Shown here: positions 8,741 to 15,760 of the stretch, piece after piece
How the letters are laid out: every line of letters starts with the position of its first letter
Position numbering within the stretch: position 1 is the first letter of the stretch
Assembly (NCBI GenBank): GCA_015057325.1
Contig: SVEQ01000011.1
Span: 32,361 to 96,360 of the forward strand
Source of the DNA: Lachnospiraceae bacterium
GTDB taxonomy: Bacteria > Bacillota > Clostridia > Lachnospirales > Lachnospiraceae
Reading direction: 5' to 3'
DNA: 64,000 bases
Made by a program: the position numbers and the translations under genes
Notes under the pieces: model-generated
The model's database searches: none
Seen by the model: only the letters and a program-made list of their open reading frames with translations
Told to the model about the DNA's origin: nothing

Positions 8741-9178
8741 TTAATAGTCTTCATCCTCAATCTTTTCTTCGATGTCGTTGACAGGCTTCTCAAGCCCCTC
8801 TATCTTAATTCCATTCTTTTCTGCATAGTCCCAGAGGGCTGCATGGATTGCTTCCTCTGCAAGAAGCGAACAGTGAACTTTGATAGGTGGAAGTCCGTCA
8901 AGTGCCTCCATAACCGCTTTGTTAGTTACCTTTAATGCCTCATTAACACTTTTACCTTTCACAAGTTCTGTAGCCATTGAACTTGTAGCAACAGCTGCAC
9001 CACAGCCGAAGGTTTTGAACTTAACATCCTGTATAATTTGATTTTCATCAACATCTAAATATATTCTCATGATATCGCCACACTTGGCATTGCCAACTGT
9101 ACCGACACCGCTGGCATTCTCTATTTCACCGACATTTCTTGGGTTATTAAAATGATCCATTACTTTTTCGCTATACAT
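8741..9178 (-). CDS. nifU: NifU/IscU-type Fe-S cluster scaffold
   Basis: A 145-residue scaffold on which Fe-S clusters are assembled from NifS sulfur. The three ligand cysteines are C33 (NAKCGD), C59 (FGCGAA) and C103 (VHCSLLAEEAI), each in the expected context, and the start MYSEKVMDHFNNPRNVG is typical. The protein is the N-terminal IscU domain with an acidic tail and lacks the C-terminal Nfu domain. It lies 253 bp downstream of nifS, an unusually large gap for this pair, and is followed closely by the GCS2 gene. Confidence 0.93.
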   Translation of the reverse strand: MYSEKVMDHFNNPRNVGEIENASGVGTVGNAKCGDIMRIYLDVDENQIIQDVKFKTFGCGAAVATSSMATELVKGKSVNEALKVTNKAVMEALDGLPPIKVHCSLLAEEAIHAALWDYAEKNGIKIEGLEKPVNDIEEKIEDEDY

Positions 9179-9231
9179 ATTATTTCTCCTTTATAATTAG
9201 TTTTACTAATGTGCTTATCCATCGTAGTTTC

Positions 9232-9362
9232 AACGCAGACACGCAGCACAAGGCATGCCCTGTCTCTAAGCTCGTGTTAAACACTCGCTAAGAGAGAGGG
9301 AATCTCGCTCGATTTTTCACGCAGCGGTACTAACCTCACACTTTGTGTTCGCTAAGTACCGG
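9232..9362 (-). other. Structured spacer between nifS and nifU
   Basis: Three adjacent imperfect inverted repeats fill this spacer. AGACA...GGCATGCC...TGTCT lies at about 9237-9265. A CTTAGC/GCTTAG region around GTGTT-T-AACAC lies at about 9266-9293. GGTACT...ACAC/GTGT...AGTACC lies at about 9326-9360. No ORF with a ribosome site is seen. It could be a structured RNA, an mRNA-processing site, or a dispersed repeat; the sequence alone does not decide. Confidence 0.4.
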
Positions 9363-9431
9363 CGGTCAAAAACGGTCTGCTTTTGAAAACTACAATGGCC
9401 AATCACATTATCAACATCTATCTTATTTAAA

Positions 9432-10619
9432 TTACTTACTTTTTTCTTTATTTACGAAGTCTTCGTATAACGGGGACATCTTGCGGAGACGCTCGACGAT
9501 TTTGACAAGTTCGTCTACAACAAAGTCGATGTCCTCAAGGGTGGTTTCCTCGGATAGTGTAAGACGTAATGAGCCGTGTGCTATCTCGTGAGGAAGTCCG
9601 ATTGCAAGCAATACATGACTTGGATCAAGAGAGCCTGATGTACATGCCGAACCGCTTGAAGCACATACGCCCAACTGGTCAAGCAGAATAAGTAACGACT
9701 CACCTTCAATGAATCTAAAGCAGAAGTTTGCGTTACCCGGAAGTCTGTCCTCTTTATGTCCGTTAAGTCTTGAATACGGAATCTCTGCAAGAACTCGTTC
9801 TATCAAGTGATTTCTGAGTTCTTCCTGCTTTGCCTTATTCTTCTCCAAATCCTGTCCTGCAAGTTTTGCAGCTGTACCGATTCCGATAATACCTGTTGTG
9901 TTATGAGTTCCGGCACGTCTGCTTCTTTCCTGTGCTCCACCGTGTATGAACGAACGAATCTTTACTCCCTTTCTTATATACATAAGTCCTATTCCTTTGG
10001 GACCACCAAACTTGTGTCCGCTGGCAGAGAGCATATCGATATTCATCTCATCTACATTTAACGGAATATGACCATATGCCTGAACCGCATCTGTATGGAA
10101 TAACACACCATGCTCATGTGCTATTCTTCCTATCTCGGCGAGTGGCTCTATTGTTCCAATCTCATTATTTGCCGCCATAATACTGATTAAAATGGTATCT
10201 TCTCTTATTGCTTTCTCAAGTTCCTCAAGAGATATCTTGCCTTCACTGTCAACATCAAGGTATGTTACTTCAAAACCTTTCTTCTCAAGATATTCACAGG
10301 TATGAAGTATTGCATGATGCTCAATCTTACTTGTTATTATGTGTTTTCCCTTGTCTGCGTAGGCATCTGCTGTCGCCTTAAGTGCCCAGTTATCAGACTC
10401 ACTTCCGCCTGCTGTAAAATACATCTCATCAGGTGTTGCTCCAATAAGTTCTGCCACCTGACTTCTGGCTGTATCTACGGCCTTGCGTGTCTTCTGTGCA
10501 AATGTATATATTGCTGAAGGATTACCGTATTCTTCTGTAAAATACGGAAGCATCTCTTTAAGCACCTCATCCTTTACCTTTGTTGTTGCTGCGTTGTCTA
10601 AGTATATTAGTTTACTCAT
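9432..10619 (-). CDS. nifS: Cysteine desulfurase
   Basis: A 395-residue PLP enzyme that removes sulfur from cysteine as a persulfide for Fe-S assembly and other thiolation. IYLDNAATTKV, HHAILHTCEYL, FHTDAVQAYG, SASGHKFGGPKG (PLP lysine K203) and SSGSACTSGS (persulfide cysteine C326) are all present. The short active-site loop fits the NifS/IscS group I enzymes. It starts 17 bp after the Rrf2-type regulator gene, so regulator and desulfurase form one operon, with nifU after the structured spacer. Confidence 0.95.
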   Translation of the reverse strand: MSKLIYLDNAATTKVKDEVLKEMLPYFTEEYGNPSAIYTFAQKTRKAVDTARSQVAELIGATPDEMYFTAGGSESDNWALKATADAYADKGKHIITSKIEHHAILHTCEYLEKKGFEVTYLDVDSEGKISLEELEKAIREDTILISIMAANNEIGTIEPLAEIGRIAHEHGVLFHTDAVQAYGHIPLNVDEMNIDMLSASGHKFGGPKGIGLMYIRKGVKIRSFIHGGAQERSRRAGTHNTTGIIGIGTAAKLAGQDLEKNKAKQEELRNHLIERVLAEIPYSRLNGHKEDRLPGNANFCFRFIEGESLLILLDQLGVCASSGSACTSGSLDPSHVLLAIGLPHEIAHGSLRLTLSEETTLEDIDFVVDELVKIVERLRKMSPLYEDFVNKEKSK

Positions 10620-10636
10620 GTCTTTTCTCCTTTTCT

Positions 10637-11074
10637 TTATATATTGATATTCTCAGTGTATATTTCCTGCTGCCACGATAACATGTCCGCAAGTGTAATC
10701 CCTTCTAACACATCATTAAGTGCGTCATCAAGCCTTCCCCATAGCCTGTAATTAACACATGTGGATTTGTTAGGACACGGTGCACTGTTTTCTCCAAAAC
10801 AATCTGTCGGATTCATATTACTCTCAACTGCCCTTACAATTTGCCCAACTGTGTATTCCTCCGGAGGATACTTAAGTGAATAACCTCCGTTTTTGCCCCT
10901 TACACTGTTAACCAGGCCTCTCTTGTGTAATCCGGAAACAATCTGTTCAAGATATTTTTCCGAAATATTCTGCCTATCCGCCACATCTTTAAGCCTGACC
11001 ATGTCTTTCGTTTTGATCTCTGCTAAATCAAGCATGAGCTTCAAAGCATTCTTTCCTCTTGTTGATATAATCAT
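10637..11074 (-). CDS. iscR: Rrf2-family regulator, IscR-like
   Basis: A 145-residue winged-helix repressor of the Rrf2 family. The N-terminus MIISTRGKNALKLMLDLAE and the recognition region RQNISEKYLEQIVSGLHKRGLVNSVRGKNGGY are classic. C92, C100 and C106 (DCFGENSAPC, STC) match the three cysteine ligands of the IscR [2Fe-2S] cluster, so it probably senses Fe-S status and controls nifS-nifU. Clostridial CymR lacks this cysteine trio. An operator-like palindrome overlaps its own -10, consistent with autoregulation. Confidence 0.87.
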   Translation of the reverse strand: MIISTRGKNALKLMLDLAEIKTKDMVRLKDVADRQNISEKYLEQIVSGLHKRGLVNSVRGKNGGYSLKYPPEEYTVGQIVRAVESNMNPTDCFGENSAPCPNKSTCVNYRLWGRLDDALNDVLEGITLADMLSWQQEIYTENINI

Positions 11075-11093
11075 AACTTCTCCCTACTTTTGC

Positions 11094-11136
11094 TAAAAAA
11101 ATATGCAAATGAAGAACAAATCCTCATTTGCATATT
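11094..11136 (-). terminator. Perfect 13-bp hairpin with T-run before iscR
   Basis: AATATGCAAATGA (11100-11112) pairs perfectly with its complement at 11124-11136 across an 11-nt loop. On the minus strand it is followed by a run of T (11094-11100). It sits 20 bp upstream of the iscR start and directly behind the promoter -10, so it may stop read-through from upstream, act as an attenuator, or be a second operator. Confidence 0.6.
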
Positions 11137-11165
11137 ATCATACTATGTTAGTAGGTATTTGTAAA
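11137..11165 (-). promoter_or_regulatory. iscR promoter with Rrf2-type operator
   Basis: On the minus strand TTTACA (11160-11165), 17 bp and TATGAT (11137-11142) form a promoter. The span 11137-11158 is an imperfect palindrome, ATACCTACTA, ACA, then TAGTATGAT, overlapping spacer and -10. This is the expected place for repression by the Rrf2 protein encoded just downstream. Confidence 0.6.
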
Positions 11166-11188
11166 GCAGTATTTTTTATTTTAAAAAA

Positions 11189-11225
11189 AACTCCCCAAAG
11201 AAGTTTGTAACTTCTCTGAGGAGTT
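11189..11225 (-). terminator. Terminator after the Pr6Pr gene
   Basis: On the minus strand AACTCC...AGAAGTT, loop, AACTTCT...GGAGTT is followed by eight Ts. It is a strong rho-independent terminator lying downstream of the Pr6Pr gene and the short out-of-frame ORF. Confidence 0.85.
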
Positions 11226-11397
11226 ATATAAAATATATGTTTTTATAATCCGATTGTTCCTGTATATGTAGGCACTTCTTTTCAGCCTTTTGTACTGCTT
11301 CTTCCAGTTCCATCCCTACATATGATTGTGCCGAAAAACATCTTCCGGATTTCTTATCATTTATAAATGCTCCTAAAACAACTCCGTGGGTAACTAC
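11224..11397 (-). pseudogene. 57-codon open frame without a start, overlapping the Pr6Pr stop
   Basis: A reading frame in the -1 phase relative to the Pr6Pr gene runs to the terminator. It reads GVVLGAFINDKKSG, MELEEAVQKAEKK and ends YKNIYFI. It has no ATG, GTG or TTG at its front; the first ATG is codon 29. The AGGAGG at the end of the Pr6Pr gene lies directly before it. It may be the 3' remnant of a lost gene or the tail of a frameshifted product. The composition looks protein-coding, but no family is recognised. Confidence 0.35.
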
Positions 11398-12080
11398 CTC
11401 CTGTTGATTCGTTTTGTTATAACATCAACTATCACAAGATAGCAAAGTCCAACTACAATCAAAAATACCATAAGCACAAGCATCCACCATGCACTTCCCA
11501 TGAAAGGAAGCTCATTTACAAAACCGAAAGCACCGGCTTTACTTCCCCAGTTAAGGAAGAAATACGGATAGTTGTATCCTTCTGCAAACTGCCAACCCTT
11601 CACGTATCCTATTCCGGCATAAATAGCGTATAATATAGGTGGAATTGTTACAAAGAGCACATTTATCTTCTCTATACTCTTTGCACTGCTTACAACAAAA
11701 AAGTCAATAATAGACACAATAGGCACAACCACATGTGTAAGCACATTCTGAATATTCCATGCCGATTCACCAAAAGTAGGTGCTAACACAAAACAGAAAA
11801 CAAATCCTGTCAGAGTAATTGAAACCGTTCCTACAAACTTAATGATGTACCAAAGTTTGCTAATTTCCTTATTCTTAAGAAACAGCACAAGACCTATCAA
11901 GCATATAATAGCAATAGCAATATTGGACTGGGTAGTAAAATACATAAAAACTCTGCTTCCACCCATAAATGTCTTGCGTCCGGCAAGATAACTAAGTGTT
12001 GTTCCGGTAAATGCAGATATCGCCACTATAAGTTTTAATACATAACTTATATATTTCTGCTTATTACTAATATTATTCAT
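11394..12080 (-). CDS. Pr6Pr family membrane protein
   Basis: A 228-residue protein with six predicted transmembrane helices. FMYFTTQSNIAIAIICLIGL, NVLTHVVVPIVSIIDFF and NYPYFFLNWG match the Pr6Pr family (related to FAR-17a/AIG1 proteins), which has no firmly assigned bacterial function. The end KRINRR is basic and cytosolic. It is a single-gene unit with its own terminator. The AGGAGG that forms its last sense codons is followed by a short open frame in another phase. Confidence 0.75.
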   Translation of the reverse strand: MNNISNKQKYISYVLKLIVAISAFTGTTLSYLAGRKTFMGGSRVFMYFTTQSNIAIAIICLIGLVLFLKNKEISKLWYIIKFVGTVSITLTGFVFCFVLAPTFGESAWNIQNVLTHVVVPIVSIIDFFVVSSAKSIEKINVLFVTIPPILYAIYAGIGYVKGWQFAEGYNYPYFFLNWGSKAGAFGFVNELPFMGSAWWMLVLMVFLIVVGLCYLVIVDVITKRINRR

Positions 12081-12141
12081 ACTAAAGACCTCCTACCTTT
12101 TGTTTTATATTAAATGAATAATATGGATTTCATATGAAAAA

Positions 12142-12186
12142 AACTTCCTGTTAAAACAGGTATATATACCTGTTTAACAAGAAGTT
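12142..12186 (-). terminator. Terminator of the SpoU methyltransferase gene
   Basis: AACTTC-TGTT...ACAGGTATATATACCTGT...AACA-GAAGTT is a long hairpin overlapping the stop codon of the methyltransferase gene, with a T-run on the minus strand (12137-12143). Confidence 0.85.
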
Positions 12187-13024
12187 ATAATCTGTCACGC
12201 ATAAGTTCCCAAAACATAACAGCACTGGCTGCTCCGACATTTAGGGAATCTACTGCAGGATTCATTGGTATCATTGAAACATAATCACTTCGTTTAATTG
12301 TATCACTGCATAATCCATATCCTTCATTGCCAAGGATGATTGCAAGTTTATCACATTCCTTTATTCCAGGATTATCAATGCGTACCGCATCATCACGAAG
12401 TGCCATGGCAACTGTAGTAAAGCCGTTATCTGATAATTCTTCTATATAATCCGTCTTCTTATCGATTTTCGTCCATGGGATTTGAAATACCGTTCCCATA
12501 CTGACACGCTCTGCTCTTCTGTATAACGGATCAGAACAATCATAAGTAAGTATAATTGCTTCCACACCCATAGCAGCCGCTGAACGAAATATTGCTCCTA
12601 CATTGGTTGGATTTTGAACGTTTTCAAGAACGGCAATAAGTTTCTTGCCTGATACTATCTCTTTAATCGAGTCAAGAGGTTTTCTTCTCATTGCAGAAAA
12701 AACTCCTCCTGTTAACGCATAGCCCGACAACTCTCTTAATATTTCATCCGTTCCATAATAGATAGGAACATCCTTGCAGGCATCATAGACATACCGGGTA
12801 TCTTCATCCGGATTATTAACCGCAGTCAAAATTGATATCGGTTCATATCCCGCCTCAATAGCACGCCTTATAACCTTGGCACTCTCACAGATAAATATTC
12901 CCGGAGCAGGTTCATTTATTCTAAGTAACCTCACCTCGTTACGCTGCTTATATGCATCAAGTTCCGGCAAATCAAGATTACTAATCTCTATAAAATTGTG
13001 TGGATTATCGGTCTTTGGTGGCAT
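12185..13024 (-). CDS. TrmH/SpoU-family RNA 2'-O-methyltransferase
   Basis: A 279-residue SPOUT methyltransferase. The three SpoU motifs are visible: VLENVQNPTNVGAIFRSA (motif 1), LAIILGNEGYGL (motif 2) and MIPMNPAVDSLNVGAASAV (motif 3). An N-terminal substrate-binding domain occupies about residues 1-115. It probably methylates 2'-OH of an rRNA or tRNA nucleotide with SAM; the exact site cannot be read from sequence. It has its own promoter and terminator, separate from the feo genes behind it. Confidence 0.88.
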   Translation of the reverse strand: MPPKTDNPHNFIEISNLDLPELDAYKQRNEVRLLRINEPAPGIFICESAKVIRRAIEAGYEPISILTAVNNPDEDTRYVYDACKDVPIYYGTDEILRELSGYALTGGVFSAMRRKPLDSIKEIVSGKKLIAVLENVQNPTNVGAIFRSAAAMGVEAIILTYDCSDPLYRRAERVSMGTVFQIPWTKIDKKTDYIEELSDNGFTTVAMALRDDAVRIDNPGIKECDKLAIILGNEGYGLCSDTIKRSDYVSMIPMNPAVDSLNVGAASAVMFWELMRDRL

Positions 13025-13065
13025 CTGTTAATTCTTTTCTCCAGGTTTCATAAATGATGCAATAT

Positions 13066-13094
13066 ACTATACCACATTATTTATCTTCTGTCAG
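13066..13094 (-). promoter_or_regulatory. Promoter of the SpoU methyltransferase gene
   Basis: On the minus strand CTGACA (13089-13094), 17 bp ending ATGTGG, then TATAGT (13066-13071). The TGTGG before the -10 provides an extended -10. The same layout recurs at four other places in this window. Confidence 0.7.
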
Positions 13095-13098
13095 CAAA

Positions 13099-13362
13099 CT
13101 ATACTACTTCCCACATTTGACCCATGTTATTAAATCCGTCCTCAGGTAGGCATCCTTTACACACTGTCTGATTTCCTTTTGAGGGACATCCTGTACAACT
13201 TGAACATCCTTTTACATTAAATGATACCTTTCGTATAACGCCCATCTTTTCGAGATACTCAATTTTTCTCTCAACATCCTCCCTGCTTGTATTCAGTTCC
13301 ATAGCAAGAAGTTCCGTCGTTCTGGCATGTCCATCTTTTAGAAGTGTTAGCAATTCCTCCAT
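13099..13362 (-). CDS. feoC: FeoC-like winged-helix protein with cysteine cluster
   Basis: An 87-residue protein with an N-terminal winged helix (MEELLTLLKDGHARTTELLA...) and a C-terminal CxxCxxC-x8-CxxC set (C53, C56, C59, C68, C71), suited to bind an Fe-S cluster. FeoC-like proteins accompany FeoB and may regulate the pump or its transcription. It starts 15 bp after feoB in the same operon, which supports the assignment over a generic ArsR/DeoR-like fold. Confidence 0.75.
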   Translation of the reverse strand: MEELLTLLKDGHARTTELLAMELNTSREDVERKIEYLEKMGVIRKVSFNVKGCSSCTGCPSKGNQTVCKGCLPEDGFNNMGQMWEVV

Positions 13363-13377
13363 ATCATGTCGCCTCCC

Positions 13378-15396
13378 TTAAAATATTAAGAGACCGACAT
13401 GATATGCAAGGAACGCAAGGAGTAGAGAACCAACAGTATAATAAAGCACAATTCGTGCTGTCCACTTGGCAGAATGTGTTTCCTGATATGTTGCTGCAAG
13501 AGCAACAACACAAGGCATATTGAAAGTCATGGCAAATATAAATGCAAGTGCTTCCGGCTTGGTAACATTTGCAAGAAGAAGCGTACTCAAATTAGCTTTA
13601 TCCGCTCCACCACTCATGGCATCGGTAAATGCAGCACCATAACTGCCACCGCTATATAAAGCACTTATAACTCCAACTGCTCCCTCTTTTCCTACTGCAG
13701 ATGCCACATAAGAGAGGAATAACTGCCAAGGCATTCCAAACACCTTTGTAACAGGCTCGATAGCAACACCTATACTATATAAAATGCCACCGTTTCCTCC
13801 GTTCGGAGAGTATGAAAGAAGCCAGAAGACACCGCATACAAGCAATACAACTTTTGCAACGCGGAAAAATGTCTCTTTTGTTCTTCCAAATACATATCTA
13901 AAAAGTGCACCCCATTTAGGTTTATGATACGGAGGAAGCTCCATTATCATTCCATATCTATCTTTGGTTTTTACAAGATGTCTTCCAAAAATCTTTGCTG
14001 TTATCCACATATGAAGTAGCATTGTAATTAGTATCGCAATTATTACAAATACCGCAGATGGTCCAAAGAATATTGTGGAGAGCATAGGAATTGTTGCCCA
14101 CGCAGCACCACAAGGAACAGCCCACGCCAACGCAATTGTAAGCACCTTCTGCCCCCAATTGTCGATTACTCGCGAGCCTGCTGCACCACCCATAGTACAT
14201 CCGAAGCTGACAAGAAACGGCATTACAGACTTACCTTGAAGTCCCAATTTTCCCATTGTGTTATCAAAAACATATGAAATACGTGCCATAACTCCGACCT
14301 CTTCTAAAAGTCCAAAGACAAGAGTTACTCCAAACACAAAACCAAGCATTTGGAATATGTATGAGAACGACTGAATAATTACATCAGTAACAATAAGCCT
14401 TACCACTTCCGGGCATCCCACAGATGAAAGTCCCGCTGCCACAGGAGCTTTAAGCATAAGTATTCCCTGTCCAACACCCATAAGAGGCAATGCAGGTATA
14501 AATGATGCTATAAGTCCTAACAAAACAGTAAGTATTACAGCAGGCTTTCCCCAAATCTTACTTGTAAATATCTTGTCCAGTTTTCCAAGTTTTACAGTAC
14601 TTTTCTTCGAACTGACCGCACCGTCGATAACATCATCAATCCATGCGAACTTACATCCGCCTGTTGCTACCGCACCTTTTTTATCCGCAGTCAATTTTTC
14701 TATCTTTCCATATACTTCCGCACTCAATGATTCCTTAAGTTTTGCCATAACAACTCTATCATTTTCAAGTGCTTTAACCGCAAGCCACATAGGTGAGTAA
14801 CCGGGTATTGCATTTTCCGGAATAAGATTAACTATCTCCTGATATCCTTTTATTTCTTCATACTGCTTTTCAAGATTGTCTACAGATATTCTCTCGTTCT
14901 TGCTTACTGCACGTTCCAATGTCTTATAGAAATCAGCATAAGACTTCACATCAGTTGCCGAGAACGGAATTACGGGAATACCCAACTTCTTTTCTATAGT
15001 CTTTGCATCTATTGTTTTTCCCTGATCTTTCGCAACATCTGCCATGTTAAGAAGTAGAAAACACGGTGCATCTATTCCCGCATAATCTGCAAGCATATAA
15101 AGACTTCTCTGCAACTGCGAGCTGTCCGCAAGAATACATACGACATCCGCCTTTCCCGATGCAATAAAATCTCGGGTAATAACCTCTTCATCAGAGTTAG
15201 CAGAAAGACTGTAAGAACCCGGAAGGTCTGCAACATTATATTCCTTTCCGTTATGTGTAAATGATCCCTCTTTCTTTTCAACCGTTTTTCCCGGCCAGTT
15301 ACCAACATGCTGGCGTAATCCTGTCAGTGCATTAAACAAAGTTGATTTTCCCGAATTGGGCTGTCCTAAAAGTGCTATTGTTGCACACGCATTCAT
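13378..15396 (-). CDS. feoB: Ferrous iron transporter FeoB
   Basis: A 672-residue inner-membrane Fe(II) transporter. The N-terminal G domain shows GQPNSGKST (G1, residues 11-19), DLPGSYSL (G3) and NMAD (G4), followed by the GDI domain and two Gate-type membrane repeats (VSFGCTMGGAAGSR; MPCVVALAATYQ near the C-terminus). It overlaps feoA by 4 bp and precedes the FeoC-like gene. Transcription comes from the double-iron-box promoter upstream of feoA, so it should be induced by iron shortage. Confidence 0.96.
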   Translation of the reverse strand: MNACATIALLGQPNSGKSTLFNALTGLRQHVGNWPGKTVEKKEGSFTHNGKEYNVADLPGSYSLSANSDEEVITRDFIASGKADVVCILADSSQLQRSLYMLADYAGIDAPCFLLLNMADVAKDQGKTIDAKTIEKKLGIPVIPFSATDVKSYADFYKTLERAVSKNERISVDNLEKQYEEIKGYQEIVNLIPENAIPGYSPMWLAVKALENDRVVMAKLKESLSAEVYGKIEKLTADKKGAVATGGCKFAWIDDVIDGAVSSKKSTVKLGKLDKIFTSKIWGKPAVILTVLLGLIASFIPALPLMGVGQGILMLKAPVAAGLSSVGCPEVVRLIVTDVIIQSFSYIFQMLGFVFGVTLVFGLLEEVGVMARISYVFDNTMGKLGLQGKSVMPFLVSFGCTMGGAAGSRVIDNWGQKVLTIALAWAVPCGAAWATIPMLSTIFFGPSAVFVIIAILITMLLHMWITAKIFGRHLVKTKDRYGMIMELPPYHKPKWGALFRYVFGRTKETFFRVAKVVLLVCGVFWLLSYSPNGGNGGILYSIGVAIEPVTKVFGMPWQLFLSYVASAVGKEGAVGVISALYSGGSYGAAFTDAMSGGADKANLSTLLLANVTKPEALAFIFAMTFNMPCVVALAATYQETHSAKWTARIVLYYTVGSLLLAFLAYHVGLLIF

Positions 15397-15638
15397 ACTG
15401 CCACCTCCTCAACCATAATCCCTTTACACTCATTTCTGTTAAGTGCAATCATCGTATCTCTGGAATACACAAGAATAGGTCTATTCTTATCATTCTTTAC
15501 AACGTTAACTTTACATCCGGGTGTTAACCCTATAGATGTAATACGGCTCATAAAACGTGTATCTCCTTCTATTGAGGAGATGATTGCCTCCCTGTTCTCC
15601 TTAACCTCACTTAAACTCATAATTTCCTCCTTACCCAT
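15393..15638 (-). CDS. feoA: FeoA, SH3-like partner of FeoB
   Basis: An 81-residue small basic protein with the FeoA SH3-like fold. MSRITSIGLTPGCKVNVVKND and VYSRDTMIALNRNECKGIMV are the family pattern (metal- or ligand-binding loop, and the typical ALNRxEAxxI element). It assists FeoB at the cytosolic face. It is first in feoA-feoB-feoC, with GGAGGAAATT upstream, directly behind the iron-box promoter. FeoA-like domains also occur in DtxR regulators, but there is no DNA-binding part here. Confidence 0.92.
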   Translation of the reverse strand: MGKEEIMSLSEVKENREAIISSIEGDTRFMSRITSIGLTPGCKVNVVKNDKNRPILVYSRDTMIALNRNECKGIMVEEVAV

Positions 15639-15660
15639 ACAAGGTATGTTACAGATGTTT

Positions 15661-15714
15661 GGTTAGTTTTCACTAACCAGCAGTTAGTATAGACTAACAA
15701 CAACTCATTGTCAA
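15661..15714 (-). promoter_or_regulatory. feoA promoter with two DtxR-like iron boxes
   Basis: On the minus strand TTGACA (15709-15714), 17 bp, TATACT (15686-15691). Box 1, GTTAGTATAGACTAAC (15683-15698, plus-strand text), covers the -10. Box 2, GGTTAGTTTTCACTAACC (15661-15678), lies at the start of the transcript. The TTAG...CTAA half-sites resemble DtxR/IdeR boxes rather than Fur boxes. The same arrangement precedes enolase and the HMA/P-type ATPase operon. Confidence 0.8.
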
Positions 15715-15760
15715 TAGTATACAACAGCTTTTCTATCAAATGTTTTTTCCTCAAAATTTT

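Noticed and set aside
9195..9210. AATTAGTTTTACTAAT before nifU as an eleventh iron box
   Set aside because: The half-sites are separated by three bases instead of four and the outer bases differ from the consensus.
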